Positions 42,225-50,949 of a stretch of 64,000 nucleotides of DNA are shown piece by piece. How positions within the stretch are numbered: the stretch's first letter is position 1; each line of letters opens with the position of its first letter. The stretch lies in NCBI RefSeq assembly GCF_003730295.1, contig NZ_QTSZ01000047.1, forward strand, positions 186,001 to 250,000, in the 5' to 3' direction. This DNA comes from Ornithinibacillus gellani. Its GTDB lineage: Bacteria > Bacillota > Bacilli > Bacillales > Amphibacillaceae. Position numbers and translations under genes: made by a program. The notes under the pieces were generated by a model. The model was given only the letters and a program-made list of their open reading frames with translations. It ran no database searches and was not told the origin of the DNA.

Positions 42225-42518
42225 AATATCAAGCCCCTTTTTTAATAGACATCCACCCTTATTATATTACGAGCTCGTCTTATTTTAGACGCAACATGTG
42301 CATAAATTGTCAAGATATATTGTAGTCTTTATGAACGGACTCATTTTTGTGACAAATCGCCGTAAATTCATACATTCTTGATATTTGAATTGTATACTAG
42401 GGAAGGGAAACGGGCGTATTTATGGACTATGATTTGAGCAAGGCTGAATCATCATTTGCTCGGAAATTGGTACTTAGATTCGATGCATGAGAAGTTTTGG
42501 TGTAATGGAGGGAGAACG
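42225..42518. other. Divergent regulatory region of the copper cluster
   Basis: Separates the minus-strand ccdA-cueP unit from the plus-strand membrane protein/sensor unit. TATACT near 42401 may be a -10 for the plus-strand unit. No clear repeat-type operator seen. Confidence 0.4.
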
Positions 42519-43247
42519 TTGTTTGACTTCTTTAATCAAATGAGCCAAGCTTTAAGCGGACCTATACATGGAATTGCTTATGGATTTGAGCATATCCCAT
42601 TATTATTTGCTTTCTTTTTAGGATTGGTTGGGGCTGTGGCTCCATGCCAGCTAACGAGTAATGTGAGTGCAATCACGATATATGGCAACAAGACAATAAA
42701 AGAGCAGATTCCCTGGTTACATATATGTCTATTTATATTGGGGAAGCTTGTCGTCTTTTCCTTGCTGGGTATGCTGATTTGGATGCTGGGGAATGAAGTG
42801 AAGAACACGCTCGTACCATTCTTCCCCATGATAAGAAAAGCAATTGGACCAATACTTATTGTGATTGGTTTATTTATAGTAGGGGTATTTCAATTTAATA
42901 AATCCTTTGGCCGAATTAAGTTCCCTAAAAAATTAACAGATAGCTATGTTGGTAGTTTTTTAATGGGAGTTAGTTTTACATTGGCATTTTGTCCAACGAT
43001 GTTCATTCTCTTTTTCATGACCTTAATGCCAATAGTATGGACGACATCCTATGGCGTGTTTTTGCCAGCTGTATTTGGGATTGGAACCTCCATCCCACTT
43101 TTGTTGGTGGTTTTTTTGATTTGGTATGTTGGCGCGAGTGGCGTAATCTTGAAGAAAAGCAGAAAAATAGGTGTCATTACCCAAAAAATTGCTGGTGGAT
43201 TACTGATAGGGATTGGTCTATTTGATACATTAACCTATTGGTTGTAG
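42519..43247 (+). CDS. UreH/CcdA-like membrane protein with paired cysteines
   Basis: 242 aa, six membrane helices, of the sulfite exporter TauE/SafE-UreH / cytochrome biogenesis TM superfamily. It holds AVAPCQLTSN in helix 1 and LAFCPTMFIL in helix 4, the same places as the CcdA redox pair. It may carry electrons or metal. Start codon TTG at 42519 follows ATGGAGGGAGAACG. An in-frame ATG at 42483 lacks such a site. It overlaps or abuts the kinase gene. Confidence 0.75.
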   Translation: MFDFFNQMSQALSGPIHGIAYGFEHIPLLFAFFLGLVGAVAPCQLTSNVSAITIYGNKTIKEQIPWLHICLFILGKLVVFSLLGMLIWMLGNEVKNTLVPFFPMIRKAIGPILIVIGLFIVGVFQFNKSFGRIKFPKKLTDSYVGSFLMGVSFTLAFCPTMFILFFMTLMPIVWTTSYGVFLPAVFGIGTSIPLLLVVFLIWYVGASGVILKKSRKIGVITQKIAGGLLIGIGLFDTLTYWL

Positions 43248-43258
43248 AGAGGACAAAA

Positions 43259-44671
43259 ATGATGTTTAATAAATTGTCTTTAAAAATAGGATTATTGTTT
43301 TTCGTGTTTATTGTCATTATTGAAGCATTTCTTTTTTTCATTTTATATACAAACCTTGTCAATGATCGTATCGATGAAATCATGAATAATTTATTAGCGC
43401 GGGCCAATACACATCGGGACGTATTAGAGGATGATTTCACCCCTTCCACTTTAGAGCATGTGGGCGTAATGGAATCTGCTTCAGATTTTGCTGTTATCGT
43501 TACAGATGCAGCTGGAAAAATCATGATTGCTTCAGATCCGGTTGAAAGTGAAATGAAGGATGTCATTCGTCACAATGATTATAAAAACATTCCTACAATG
43601 GGTAAAATTATTGAGGATCGTTGGGATGAAAAGAAGTATATTGTAGCAGATAGTCCGATTACAATAGAAGGCGCTCATCAAGGACATGTATTCATGTTTG
43701 CCCATACCAATATTGTTAAAAATACAGTAGATCATTTAAGTAATCAGTTTTTCTTAGTAGGGCAAATGACCGTTCTGTTGACGATTATTACTATTTTTAT
43801 ATTATCTCGGTTTATTACATTACCATTAATTAAGATGAAAGAAGCAACAGAGCAACTAAGTAAAGGGAAAACCAAAGTTGATTTATCTACAGATCGCCGG
43901 GATGAGCTTGGAGAATTAGCACGTTCCATCATGTCTTTATCCAGTGATCTCGAACGGTTAAAAAAGGATAGGAATGAGTTTCTTGCAAGTATTTCTCATG
44001 AGTTACGAACACCATTAACGTATATTAAAGGGTATGCAGATCTGATCAGCAAACGAGACTTTTCCGATGAAGAACAGAAAGAATATCTATATATTATCCA
44101 AGAAGAGACAGAGCGTGTTACAGTACTGGTCAAAAATCTATTCGATTTGGCAAAAATGGATGAGAATACGTTCGTTATTTATCCTGAAAATATACAATTA
44201 AGCCAATTGATTCATAGCATTGAAGAGCGAATGAGACCAGTTATCGAACAAAAGAATATCCGTTTTGTCGTGTCCTGTCCGGAAAATCTGGATGTGAAGC
44301 TTGATCCTAAACGAATGCAGCAGGTCTTGATAAATGTGCTGGACAACGCTAGCAAGCATACCAGGGAAGGAAAGAAAATAGCTTTAGAGGTGAGTCAAAC
44401 CGATACCGATGTTGTTATTACGGTTTCGGATGAAGGGGAAGGTATACCTGACGCGGATTTACCATATATATTTGATCGCTTATACCGAGTGGAAAAATCT
44501 CGTTCCAGAGAAAGTGGTGGGACAGGGATAGGGCTGGCAATTGCGAAAGAAATTATCGAAGCGCATGGAGGAACGATAGCGATACGAAGTGAGCTGGCAA
44601 AAGGAACGACCGTAATCATTTCATTAAGGAGAGGCCATATCGATGAGGAAAGTGCTATTAGTAGACGATGA
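43259..44671 (+). CDS. Sensor histidine kinase
   Basis: About 470 aa. Membrane helix (8-30), extracellular sensor region (~35-165), second helix (~168-190), HAMP (~190-240), HisKA with ASISHELRTPLTYIKGYADL, and ATPase boxes NVLDNASKHT, DEGEGIP and GGTGIGLAIAKEI. The gene order with CueP, CcdA and a multicopper oxidase suggests copper or envelope redox sensing. ATG 43259 follows AGAGAGGACAAAA, and overlaps the regulator gene by 29 nt. Confidence 0.92.
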   Translation: MMFNKLSLKIGLLFFVFIVIIEAFLFFILYTNLVNDRIDEIMNNLLARANTHRDVLEDDFTPSTLEHVGVMESASDFAVIVTDAAGKIMIASDPVESEMKDVIRHNDYKNIPTMGKIIEDRWDEKKYIVADSPITIEGAHQGHVFMFAHTNIVKNTVDHLSNQFFLVGQMTVLLTIITIFILSRFITLPLIKMKEATEQLSKGKTKVDLSTDRRDELGELARSIMSLSSDLERLKKDRNEFLASISHELRTPLTYIKGYADLISKRDFSDEEQKEYLYIIQEETERVTVLVKNLFDLAKMDENTFVIYPENIQLSQLIHSIEERMRPVIEQKNIRFVVSCPENLDVKLDPKRMQQVLINVLDNASKHTREGKKIALEVSQTDTDVVITVSDEGEGIPDADLPYIFDRLYRVEKSRSRESGGTGIGLAIAKEIIEAHGGTIAIRSELAKGTTVIISLRRGHIDEESAISRR

Positions 44672-45323
44672 AAAAAGAATGCTGGATTTATTAGCATTAT
44701 ATCTACAGCCACATAACTATGAATGTATGAAAGCATCTGATGCAAACGAAGCGCTGCAATTATTAGAGGAAAAATCCTTTGATTTGGTATTACTCGACAT
44801 CATGATGCCCGGAATGGATGGTTGGGAGCTATGTAAGGAAATTAGAAACATGTCAGATATCCCAATTATCATGGTTACTGCCCGTGAGCAGAAAGCAGAT
44901 ATCATTAAAGGGCTAAAGCTGGGAGCGGATGATTATATAATCAAGCCTTTTAATGAAGATGAGTTATTGGCCAGGATGGAAGCTTTATTACGGAGACAAG
45001 CCCCAACCCATGCCATTGAATGGAATGGATTACGTTGGGATGAAATAAAATATGAATTAACGTATCAAGGCAGATCCATCAAACTAACGCCGAAAGAATT
45101 TGCCATGATTGGACTATTAATGAAAAATCCCAATCAAGTATTTGAAAGAGAGCGACTCATCGAGTTGATCTGGGGTTTTGAATCAGAAACAGGTGGAAGA
45201 ACGGTGGACTCCCATGTTCGAAATATTAGAGATAAAATCCGTCAATCCGGTTTTCCGATAGATGACCATTTTATTACAGTTTGGGGTATAGGCTATAAAT
45301 GGATTCATGCACCACATGGATAG
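44643..45323 (+). CDS. OmpR-family response regulator
   Basis: 226 aa. Receiver with DDEK at the N terminus, phospho-acceptor Asp in LVLLDIMMPGMDG and Lys in IIKPF; winged-helix C-terminal domain with LTPKEFAMIGLLMKNP and GGRTVDSHVRNIRDKI. Partner of the kinase. Likely target: this cluster and the oxidase gene downstream. Confidence 0.94.
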   Translation: MRKVLLVDDEKRMLDLLALYLQPHNYECMKASDANEALQLLEEKSFDLVLLDIMMPGMDGWELCKEIRNMSDIPIIMVTAREQKADIIKGLKLGADDYIIKPFNEDELLARMEALLRRQAPTHAIEWNGLRWDEIKYELTYQGRSIKLTPKEFAMIGLLMKNPNQVFERERLIELIWGFESETGGRTVDSHVRNIRDKIRQSGFPIDDHFITVWGIGYKWIHAPHG

Positions 45324-45329
45324 ACACAA

Positions 45330-45370
45330 GAAAGGGGAACTTTCCGATTGCCGGGAGGTTCTCCTTTCCT
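45330..45370 (+). terminator. Terminator after the response regulator
   Basis: GAAAGGGGAAC / GTTCTCCTTTC arms with an inner TCC/GGA stem, then CTTGTAT; no long T-run. Confidence 0.65.
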
Positions 45371-45395
45371 TGTATAAAATAGTACATTTCCCTCG

Positions 45396-45549
45396 TTTAT
45401 CACAGATTAACTGGCTGTAAGATCCCACATCAAGAATTTTTGTTGATAATAAATATTGTCAGCGGGGATCAACAGCCAGTAAAGGCCTGATTGGTTCAAC
45501 TAACAATCAGTGGGGGAAGTGCGAATATCCCCACTGATTGAAGTTTCAC
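45396..45549 (+). repeat. Interspersed hairpin repeat, copy 5 (long form)
   Basis: 154 bp, TTTATCACAGATTAACTGG to GATTGAAGTTTCAC. First of a head-to-tail set of three. Hairpin 1: TAAGATCCC / GGGGATCAACAG. Hairpin 2: CAATCAGTGGGG / CCCCACTGATTG. Confidence 0.95.
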
Positions 45550-45703
45550 TTTATCACAGATTAACTGGCTGTAAGATCCCACATCAAGAATTTTTGTTGA
45601 TAATAAATATTATCAGCGGGGATCAACAGCCAGTAAAGGCCTGATTGGTTCAACTAACAATCAGTGGGGGAAGTGCGAATATCCCCACTGATTGAAGTTT
45701 CAC
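45550..45703 (+). repeat. Interspersed hairpin repeat, copy 6 (long form)
   Basis: 154 bp, almost identical to copy 5 (only difference seen: TATTGTCAG in copy 5, TATTATCAG here), so a recent duplication. The T-run TTTA at the boundary is shared. Confidence 0.95.
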
Positions 45704-45790
45704 TTTATCACAGATTAACTGGCTGTAAGATCCCCACTTCAGAAGTTTTTGTTTATAACAAGAACAGTAAGTGGGGTATTGAAGATTCAC
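45704..45790 (+). repeat. Interspersed hairpin repeat, copy 7 (truncated)
   Basis: Hairpin 1 left arm, loop and right arm start are present (ATCCCCACTTC ... AGTAAGTGGGG), then the sequence jumps to TATTGAAGATTCAC, so hairpin 2 is lost. Confidence 0.88.
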
Positions 45791-45972
45791 ATTATCTGGT
45801 GTGTAGCATGCACGAATTCTTGATAATGATTCGGTATGATGGGTGCAGGAAAATGTATGGAACGGGGGGGAAAAGGGTTATACAATTGGATGAAAGCTAT
45901 TGCATATGAGTCTAGTTGAACGTTCAATATGCAAAGCGATACAAAATATTCAACGCATAAAGGAGTAAGAAA
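45791..45972 (+). promoter_or_regulatory. Upstream region of the multicopper oxidase gene
   Basis: No gene. It should contain the oxidase promoter; boxes are not clear by eye. GCATAAAGGAGTAAGAAA just before the ATG is the ribosome site. Confidence 0.4.
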
Positions 45973-47481
45973 ATGAAACGAAAGCTATTCATCTTTATAG
46001 GCTTGCTGTTGTTACTCGCGGGCTGCAAAAGTCCGTCTACAAATCAACCTTCCAGTAAACCGGTGGAGCATGGAAATATGCATAGTGAAGATAGTATGGG
46101 AATGGACCATGAGAATATGGAAGGGATGCAAGGACATATGGATCATGATGATATCCCTCCACTTCAAGCATCAAAAGGAATAAAGGAGCTCACAATCCCA
46201 CCCTTGTTGGAAAAAAAGCAGGATGCTGATTATGACTATGAGGTAGTAGCTCAGGAAGGCATAACTGAATTTTTTGAGGATGGCGCAACGAAAACATATG
46301 GATATAATGGTGATTTGCTGGGGCCAACTATGCGGCTTAAGAAAGGTGAAACGGTAAAAGTTAAAGTGAGGAATGAACTGAAAGAACCAACAACATTTCA
46401 TTGGCATGGCCTTGAAGTGCCAGGAAGTGAGGATGGTGGTCCAAGCAAAGTCATTCAGCCAGGCGAAACGAAAATGGTTACCTTAAAAGCAGATCAGCCG
46501 GCAGCAACCTTATGGTATCACCCACATCCGCATGAATTGACGGCAAAGCAAGTTTTTAAAGGACTTGCAGGAATGCTATATGTCACCGATACAGATGAAG
46601 ACGCCACTGCCTTACCACATACATATGGTGTCGATGATATTCCGCTTATTTTTCAAGATCGACTCTTTGACGGAGAACAGCTTAACTATGACGGTTTGAT
46701 GAATAACGATGGAACAATTGGGGATATTTCAATCGTTAATGGCACCATGAATCCGAAGCTGACCATCACACAACCAATCATGCGCTTTCGAATCCTGAAC
46801 GGTGCGAATGCTCGAAACTACACCTTTCGTTTAAGCAATGCGGGCACATTTACCCAGATTGCCTCAGATGGTGGATTATTAAGTGAACCGATTGAAACCG
46901 AAGAGATAACTTTATCACCGTCGGAACGTGCCGAAATTTTAATTGACTTTTCGAAAATGGACCCTCATGAACCAATTGCCATCACCGATGAAGCGGGAAA
47001 TGCTTTGTTACCTTTTGAATGGAAGATAGATGAAAGTACAGAGAAGTTGGATGCGGCAGCTTGGACAGATAATACTCCGTTTCTCTCGGAGGAAGAGAAG
47101 TCATTACCAGTCAGCAAGGAGATTGAATTGTTTGGGATGATGGATAAGGTTACGATAAATGGGAAAAAATTTGATCCAAACCGGATTGACTTTAGGCAGG
47201 AAAAAGGTGTTTCAGAGGTTTGGGAAATTTACAATAAACCGGACATGATGGGAGGAATGATTCATCCATTCCACATCCATGGTACACAATTCAAAATCAT
47301 ATCCCGTGATGGAAAAGAGCCTGAACCACATGAACGTGGCTGGAAGGACAGTGTATTGATTGAACCGGATGAACGAGTTAAACTGCTTGTTACTTTCCCG
47401 GAAGAGGGGATTTATATGTATCATTGCCATATTCTTGAGCATGAAGATAATGGTATGATGGGTCAAGTAGAAGTATATTAA
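45973..47481 (+). CDS. Multicopper oxidase lipoprotein (CueO/SufI-like)
   Basis: 502 aa. Lipobox LLLLAGC (Cys19). A His/Met-rich linker follows (HGNMHSEDSMGMDH, MEGMQGHMDHDD), a feature of copper-binding oxidases. Copper motifs: HWHGLE, WYHPHPHE, HPFHIHGTQF and YHCHILEHEDNGMMG, giving T1, T2 and T3 ligands. It probably oxidises Cu(I) outside the cell. Together with CueP it makes this a copper-defence cluster. No twin-arginine signal is seen; export is as a lipoprotein. Confidence 0.93.
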   Translation: MKRKLFIFIGLLLLLAGCKSPSTNQPSSKPVEHGNMHSEDSMGMDHENMEGMQGHMDHDDIPPLQASKGIKELTIPPLLEKKQDADYDYEVVAQEGITEFFEDGATKTYGYNGDLLGPTMRLKKGETVKVKVRNELKEPTTFHWHGLEVPGSEDGGPSKVIQPGETKMVTLKADQPAATLWYHPHPHELTAKQVFKGLAGMLYVTDTDEDATALPHTYGVDDIPLIFQDRLFDGEQLNYDGLMNNDGTIGDISIVNGTMNPKLTITQPIMRFRILNGANARNYTFRLSNAGTFTQIASDGGLLSEPIETEEITLSPSERAEILIDFSKMDPHEPIAITDEAGNALLPFEWKIDESTEKLDAAAWTDNTPFLSEEEKSLPVSKEIELFGMMDKVTINGKKFDPNRIDFRQEKGVSEVWEIYNKPDMMGGMIHPFHIHGTQFKIISRDGKEPEPHERGWKDSVLIEPDERVKLLVTFPEEGIYMYHCHILEHEDNGMMGQVEVY

Positions 47482-47486
47482 AGCAA

Positions 47487-47526
47487 AGGCTGTACAGACA
47501 TCTTGTGATGGCACTGTACAGCTTTT
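47487..47526 (+). terminator. Terminator after the multicopper oxidase
   Basis: GCTGTACAG / CTGTACAGC perfect stem followed by TTTTAT, which merges with the start of repeat copy 8. Confidence 0.85.
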
Positions 47527-47615
47527 ATCACAGATTAATAGCCAGTAAAGGCCTGATTGGTTCAACTAACAATCAGTGGGGAAGGGGCAAAAACCCCCAC
47601 TGATTGAAGTTTCAC
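47524..47615 (+). repeat. Interspersed hairpin repeat, copy 8 (short form)
   Basis: 92 bp: TTTATCACAGATTAA joins directly to TAGCCAGTAAAGGCC, so hairpin 1 is missing except its last arm. Hairpin 2 is intact (CAATCAGTGGGG / CCCCCACTGATTG). Confidence 0.92.
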
Positions 47616-47743
47616 TTCATATCCTTCAAATTCATATTATAAATTAAATTATCTAAATAAATAGATTTTTATTATTTTGTGTAGTATACTAAACAGTATA
47701 TAGGCATTTTGAACTATGAATACACTGAAAAAGAGGGAGATAT

Positions 47744-48223
47744 ATGTGGAGGAAGAAGCTGGATCCCCTTCGTATTACATGGAACACGAAGGCAATAGTG
47801 GCTGTGGAACATGCGTATTATCGATCTGCTATTCTGAATCAGCATGAGAAACACTTGACGGTGAAATCAGTGAAGGAAATTATGAATTATAATTGCAAAA
47901 AGTTTGGTGTTCCCTACGAAAGGCAAAAATCAAATATAAAAACGAATTATAAAATACATAATAAAATACCTATTCCTATTTCCACAAAATATGGGGTATA
48001 CATGGTCCCTATTAAGTCTGAAAGAAATCCAAAATGCGTGTTTTTGAATTATTATCAGGTCTATACGACAGAGGCATTTAAACAACGAACGATTGTCCAT
48101 TTTTATGATGATACGAGACTGGAAGTAGATGTATCAGAGAATACGGTGAGCCAGCAGTTGAATCGGACAGGAAGGATTATTGCGAATGATGTTCGTGAAC
48201 TATTTTATGCTCGCTCCAATTAA
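47744..48223 (+). CDS. comK: ComK-like competence transcription factor
   Basis: 159 aa. Resembles the ComK family in the segment NYNCKKFGVPYERQKSN, in the middle PIPISTKYGVYMVPI then NPKCVFLNYYQVY, and in DDTRLEVDVSENTVSQQLNR. ComK activates DNA-uptake genes. B. subtilis ComK has about 192 residues; the shorter tail here is common in other genera, where a second ComK copy occurs. GAGGGAGATAT precedes ATG. AT-rich DNA with AAAACTG-like stretches surrounds the promoter. Identification by pattern; moderate certainty. Confidence 0.72.
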   Translation: MWRKKLDPLRITWNTKAIVAVEHAYYRSAILNQHEKHLTVKSVKEIMNYNCKKFGVPYERQKSNIKTNYKIHNKIPIPISTKYGVYMVPIKSERNPKCVFLNYYQVYTTEAFKQRTIVHFYDDTRLEVDVSENTVSQQLNRTGRIIANDVRELFYARSN

Positions 48224-48571
48224 ATATAATTGGTTTCATATGAACTGCGTGCCATCAGCAAATGATACCGCAGTTTTTTATTTTTGATTGATATATAAAG
48301 GTTTTTCATCCTTTTCGTTTATCAAAAACAGGCGAGAAAACTCCTTCTTCAAGCGCGTGAAGGGCAAAGCCCAGCGATAAGTGGGAGATGAATCGCCTTC
48401 GGACAAGGGATTGCTTTAGCAATCTCAATTGTCCGACAGCTTGAAAGCATATGTAATGTGAAAACTTCATTTAGTGGGGCTTGAAACAATTAATTATTCT
48501 CCTGAAAACGTTGTCTGAACAGTATTTGTATGATATAATAGAACAAATGTTCCCGTTAAAGGAGGAATATC

Positions 48572-49705
48572 ATGCTTGTTCATAAAGCCTATAGCTTTCG
48601 TATCTATCCGACGAAAAAACAAACAGAATTAATCAACAAAACCATTGGGTGCAGTCGCTTTGTTTTTAACCATTTTCTTGCGATATGGAATCATACGTAC
48701 AACGAAACAGGAAAGGGATTATCCTACAACACTTGCTCTGCTCAATTACCCCAGCTAAAACAAGAATTGACTTGGTTAAAGGAAGTCGACAGCATCGCGC
48801 TTCAGTCATCACTACAAAATCTTGCAGACGCTTTCCTGAGATTTTTTAAGAAACAAAATAAAGCTCCACGTTTTAAATCCAAAAAGAATCATGTGCAGTC
48901 TTATAAGACAAAACAAACGAACGGGAATATCGCGATTATCGAAAACAAAATCAAGCTTCCTAAACTAGGTCTCGTTCGATTTGCCAAAAGTCGTGAAGTT
49001 CGTGGACGGATCATACATGCAACCATAAGAAGAAACCCAACTGGCAAATATTTTGTTTCGATTTTAGCAGAAACAGAAATAAGTGAACTTCCGAAAACAC
49101 ATGCTGCGATTGGGATAGATTTAGGCATTACTGATTTTGCGATTTTTTCTGATGGCCAGAAAGTAGATAACAACAAGTTTACAACAAAAATGGAAAAGAA
49201 ATTAAAAAGAGAACAGCGAAAGCTAGCAAGACGCGCATTAAACGCAAAAAAGAACGGTATACCTCTTTTTGAAGCTAAAAATTATCAAAAACAAAAGCGA
49301 AAAGTAGCTAGATTGTATGAAAAAGTGATGAATCAACGTAACGACTTTTTAAATAAGTTAACCACAGAGATTATCAAAAACCACGATATCATCTGTATTG
49401 AGGACTTAAATGTCAAGGGAATGTTACGGAATCACAAGCTGGCAAAAGCAATCTCTGATGTATCCTGGTCTAGTTTTGTCACTAAATTACAGTATAAAGC
49501 TGACTGGTATGGCAAAACAATCGTGAGAGTAAGCAGATGGTTTCCATCCAGCCAAATATGTTCTGGATGTGGACATCAGGACGGCAAGAAGTCACTTAAA
49601 AGTAGAAGCTGGTCCTGTTCCGTTTGTTTCACTCCTCACGATCGTGATATAAATGCCAGCAAAAACATATTGGCTGAAGGATTGCGCATACAAGCGCTAG
49701 CTTAA
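48572..49705 (+). CDS. tnpB: RNA-guided endonuclease TnpB
   Basis: 377 aa and apparently intact. RuvC residues: Asp183 in GIDLGITDFA, Glu277 in CIEDLNVKGM, Asp359 in HDRDINASKN. The zinc finger CSGCGHQDGKK...CSVC lies between the last two. N-terminal KAYSFRIYPTKKQTELI is typical. TnpB uses an omegaRNA from the element's right end to cut DNA next to a TAM and so helps keep the element. AAAGGAGGAATATC precedes ATG. Confidence 0.95.
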   Translation: MLVHKAYSFRIYPTKKQTELINKTIGCSRFVFNHFLAIWNHTYNETGKGLSYNTCSAQLPQLKQELTWLKEVDSIALQSSLQNLADAFLRFFKKQNKAPRFKSKKNHVQSYKTKQTNGNIAIIENKIKLPKLGLVRFAKSREVRGRIIHATIRRNPTGKYFVSILAETEISELPKTHAAIGIDLGITDFAIFSDGQKVDNNKFTTKMEKKLKREQRKLARRALNAKKNGIPLFEAKNYQKQKRKVARLYEKVMNQRNDFLNKLTTEIIKNHDIICIEDLNVKGMLRNHKLAKAISDVSWSSFVTKLQYKADWYGKTIVRVSRWFPSSQICSGCGHQDGKKSLKSRSWSCSVCFTPHDRDINASKNILAEGLRIQALA

Positions 49706-49864
49706 GCAAAGTTCACCAAGAACCGCAGGGACTGCGGGGATAGCTCGGTTAATAAGAGAAACCGCTGACTATCGGTGTATACCGCTATAGTTAAGTATGC
49801 TCTGTTCCCAAGAATCCCCCACTTCAATCAGACCGTAAGGTCGATAAGTGGCGGGTAGTTCAAC
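49706..49864 (+). ncRNA. Candidate omegaRNA scaffold of TnpB
   Basis: Downstream of tnpB and up to the element end: GCAGGGACTGCGGGG, GAAACCGCTGACTATCGG, then the terminal hairpin and GGGTAGTTCAAC. TnpB omegaRNAs overlap the gene's 3' end and finish at the element end; the guide would be the ~16-20 nt of flank beginning at 49865. The 5' end cannot be set by eye and may lie within tnpB. Confidence 0.6.
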
Positions 49865-50082
49865 TTGTCATGGTACATGCAGTCCATGTATACTTATGAA
49901 AGTTATCATTTACTTTTTTATAAGTCACCAGATGGATTGGCGTGATTAATAGCAAGGGAATAAGCGTATATTTTCAAAGCTGATTTAACTGGTATTCTAT
50001 TTATAGAATTTGAAATAATCATAATTGTTTCACCACATAAAAACAGCGTTCATAATGACAGATTTAACGAGGAGCTGACGAT

Positions 50083-50946
50083 ATGAAAAAACGACGTCTA
50101 CTACTTGTAGCGGCATTCCTTATAAGTGTGCTTGCTGCTTGTACAGAAGCTGATGATACAAAGGATAAAACGGAAGAAGCGAAAGAAACACCAGTGGAGG
50201 TTACTGAGGCAAAAGAGGATAGCTTGACAGTTGTTCGTACTGCTTATGCACGAGCGGAGGCCAACCGATTGACTCCAGTTTCGTTAGAATCTCCAGGTGA
50301 ATTGGAATCCATTGACGTGAAGGAAGGTACTGTAGTAAAGAAAGACGATGTGATTGCAACCATCAAGACGCCAGTTGGCAATCAAACCATTCGTGCATCA
50401 AAAGCTGGAACCATTGTGAATTTACAGGCAGAAACTGGTGACATGGTATCTGGAGAGGATCCGTTGGCAATGCTTGCAGACTTGGATAAGATGAAGCTCA
50501 CATTTACGATAAGTGCTGCACTACATAGTAAATTGAAAGTGGATGATGAACTGGATGTCGAGCTTTCAGATAAGGCATATAAGGCGAAGGTGACACATGT
50601 TGCATCTATGCCAAATGATACGGGATTATTTCCAGTGGAAGTAACCGTGAAAACAGAGGATAAAGATATTTTGATAGGTACGGTTGCTAAAGTAAATATT
50701 CCCGTCACAAAAGTAAAGAAAGCAATTATTATTCCCACGGAGGCAATTGTAGATGAGGGCGACGCATCGTATATTTTTATCGTCCGTGATCATCATGCTG
50801 AAAAGTTAGAAGTGGAAGTACTGGAGTCACAGTCTAGTCAGTCAGCGATAAAAGGAGATGTCCAAGCAGCTGATGAGATTGTCACATCTGGAATGCAAGG
50901 ACTGGAAGATGGCGATAAGATTAAAGTCGTGGGAGTGGAGGGTTAA
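50083..50946 (+). CDS. RND efflux adaptor subunit (lipoprotein)
   Basis: 287 aa. Lipobox VLAAC near residue 20. A short HlyD/AcrA-like body: split biotinyl-lipoyl domain (GELESIDVKEGTVVKKDDV and TIRASKAGTIVNLQAETGD), beta-barrel, then a membrane-proximal domain. No long helical hairpin, as expected without an outer membrane. Starts after CGAGGAGCTGACGAT and is 3 nt ahead of the pump gene. Confidence 0.9.
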   Translation: MKKRRLLLVAAFLISVLAACTEADDTKDKTEEAKETPVEVTEAKEDSLTVVRTAYARAEANRLTPVSLESPGELESIDVKEGTVVKKDDVIATIKTPVGNQTIRASKAGTIVNLQAETGDMVSGEDPLAMLADLDKMKLTFTISAALHSKLKVDDELDVELSDKAYKAKVTHVASMPNDTGLFPVEVTVKTEDKDILIGTVAKVNIPVTKVKKAIIIPTEAIVDEGDASYIFIVRDHHAEKLEVEVLESQSSQSAIKGDVQAADEIVTSGMQGLEDGDKIKVVGVEG

Positions 50947-50949
50947 ACT

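Larger units (their letters stand above)
48323..49864 (+). mobile_element. IS200/IS605-type element with tnpB only (IS1341 type)
   Basis: Left side: TTTAT at 48318-48322, a likely target/TAM pentamer, then the left-end hairpin CTTCA/TGAAG (48347-48362). Right side: structured DNA with CCCCCACTT / AAGTGGCGGG enclosing GACC/GGTC, ending TTCAAC at 49859-49864. No TnpA gene is present, so mobility needs a partner elsewhere. Borders are inferred from family features. Confidence 0.75.
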
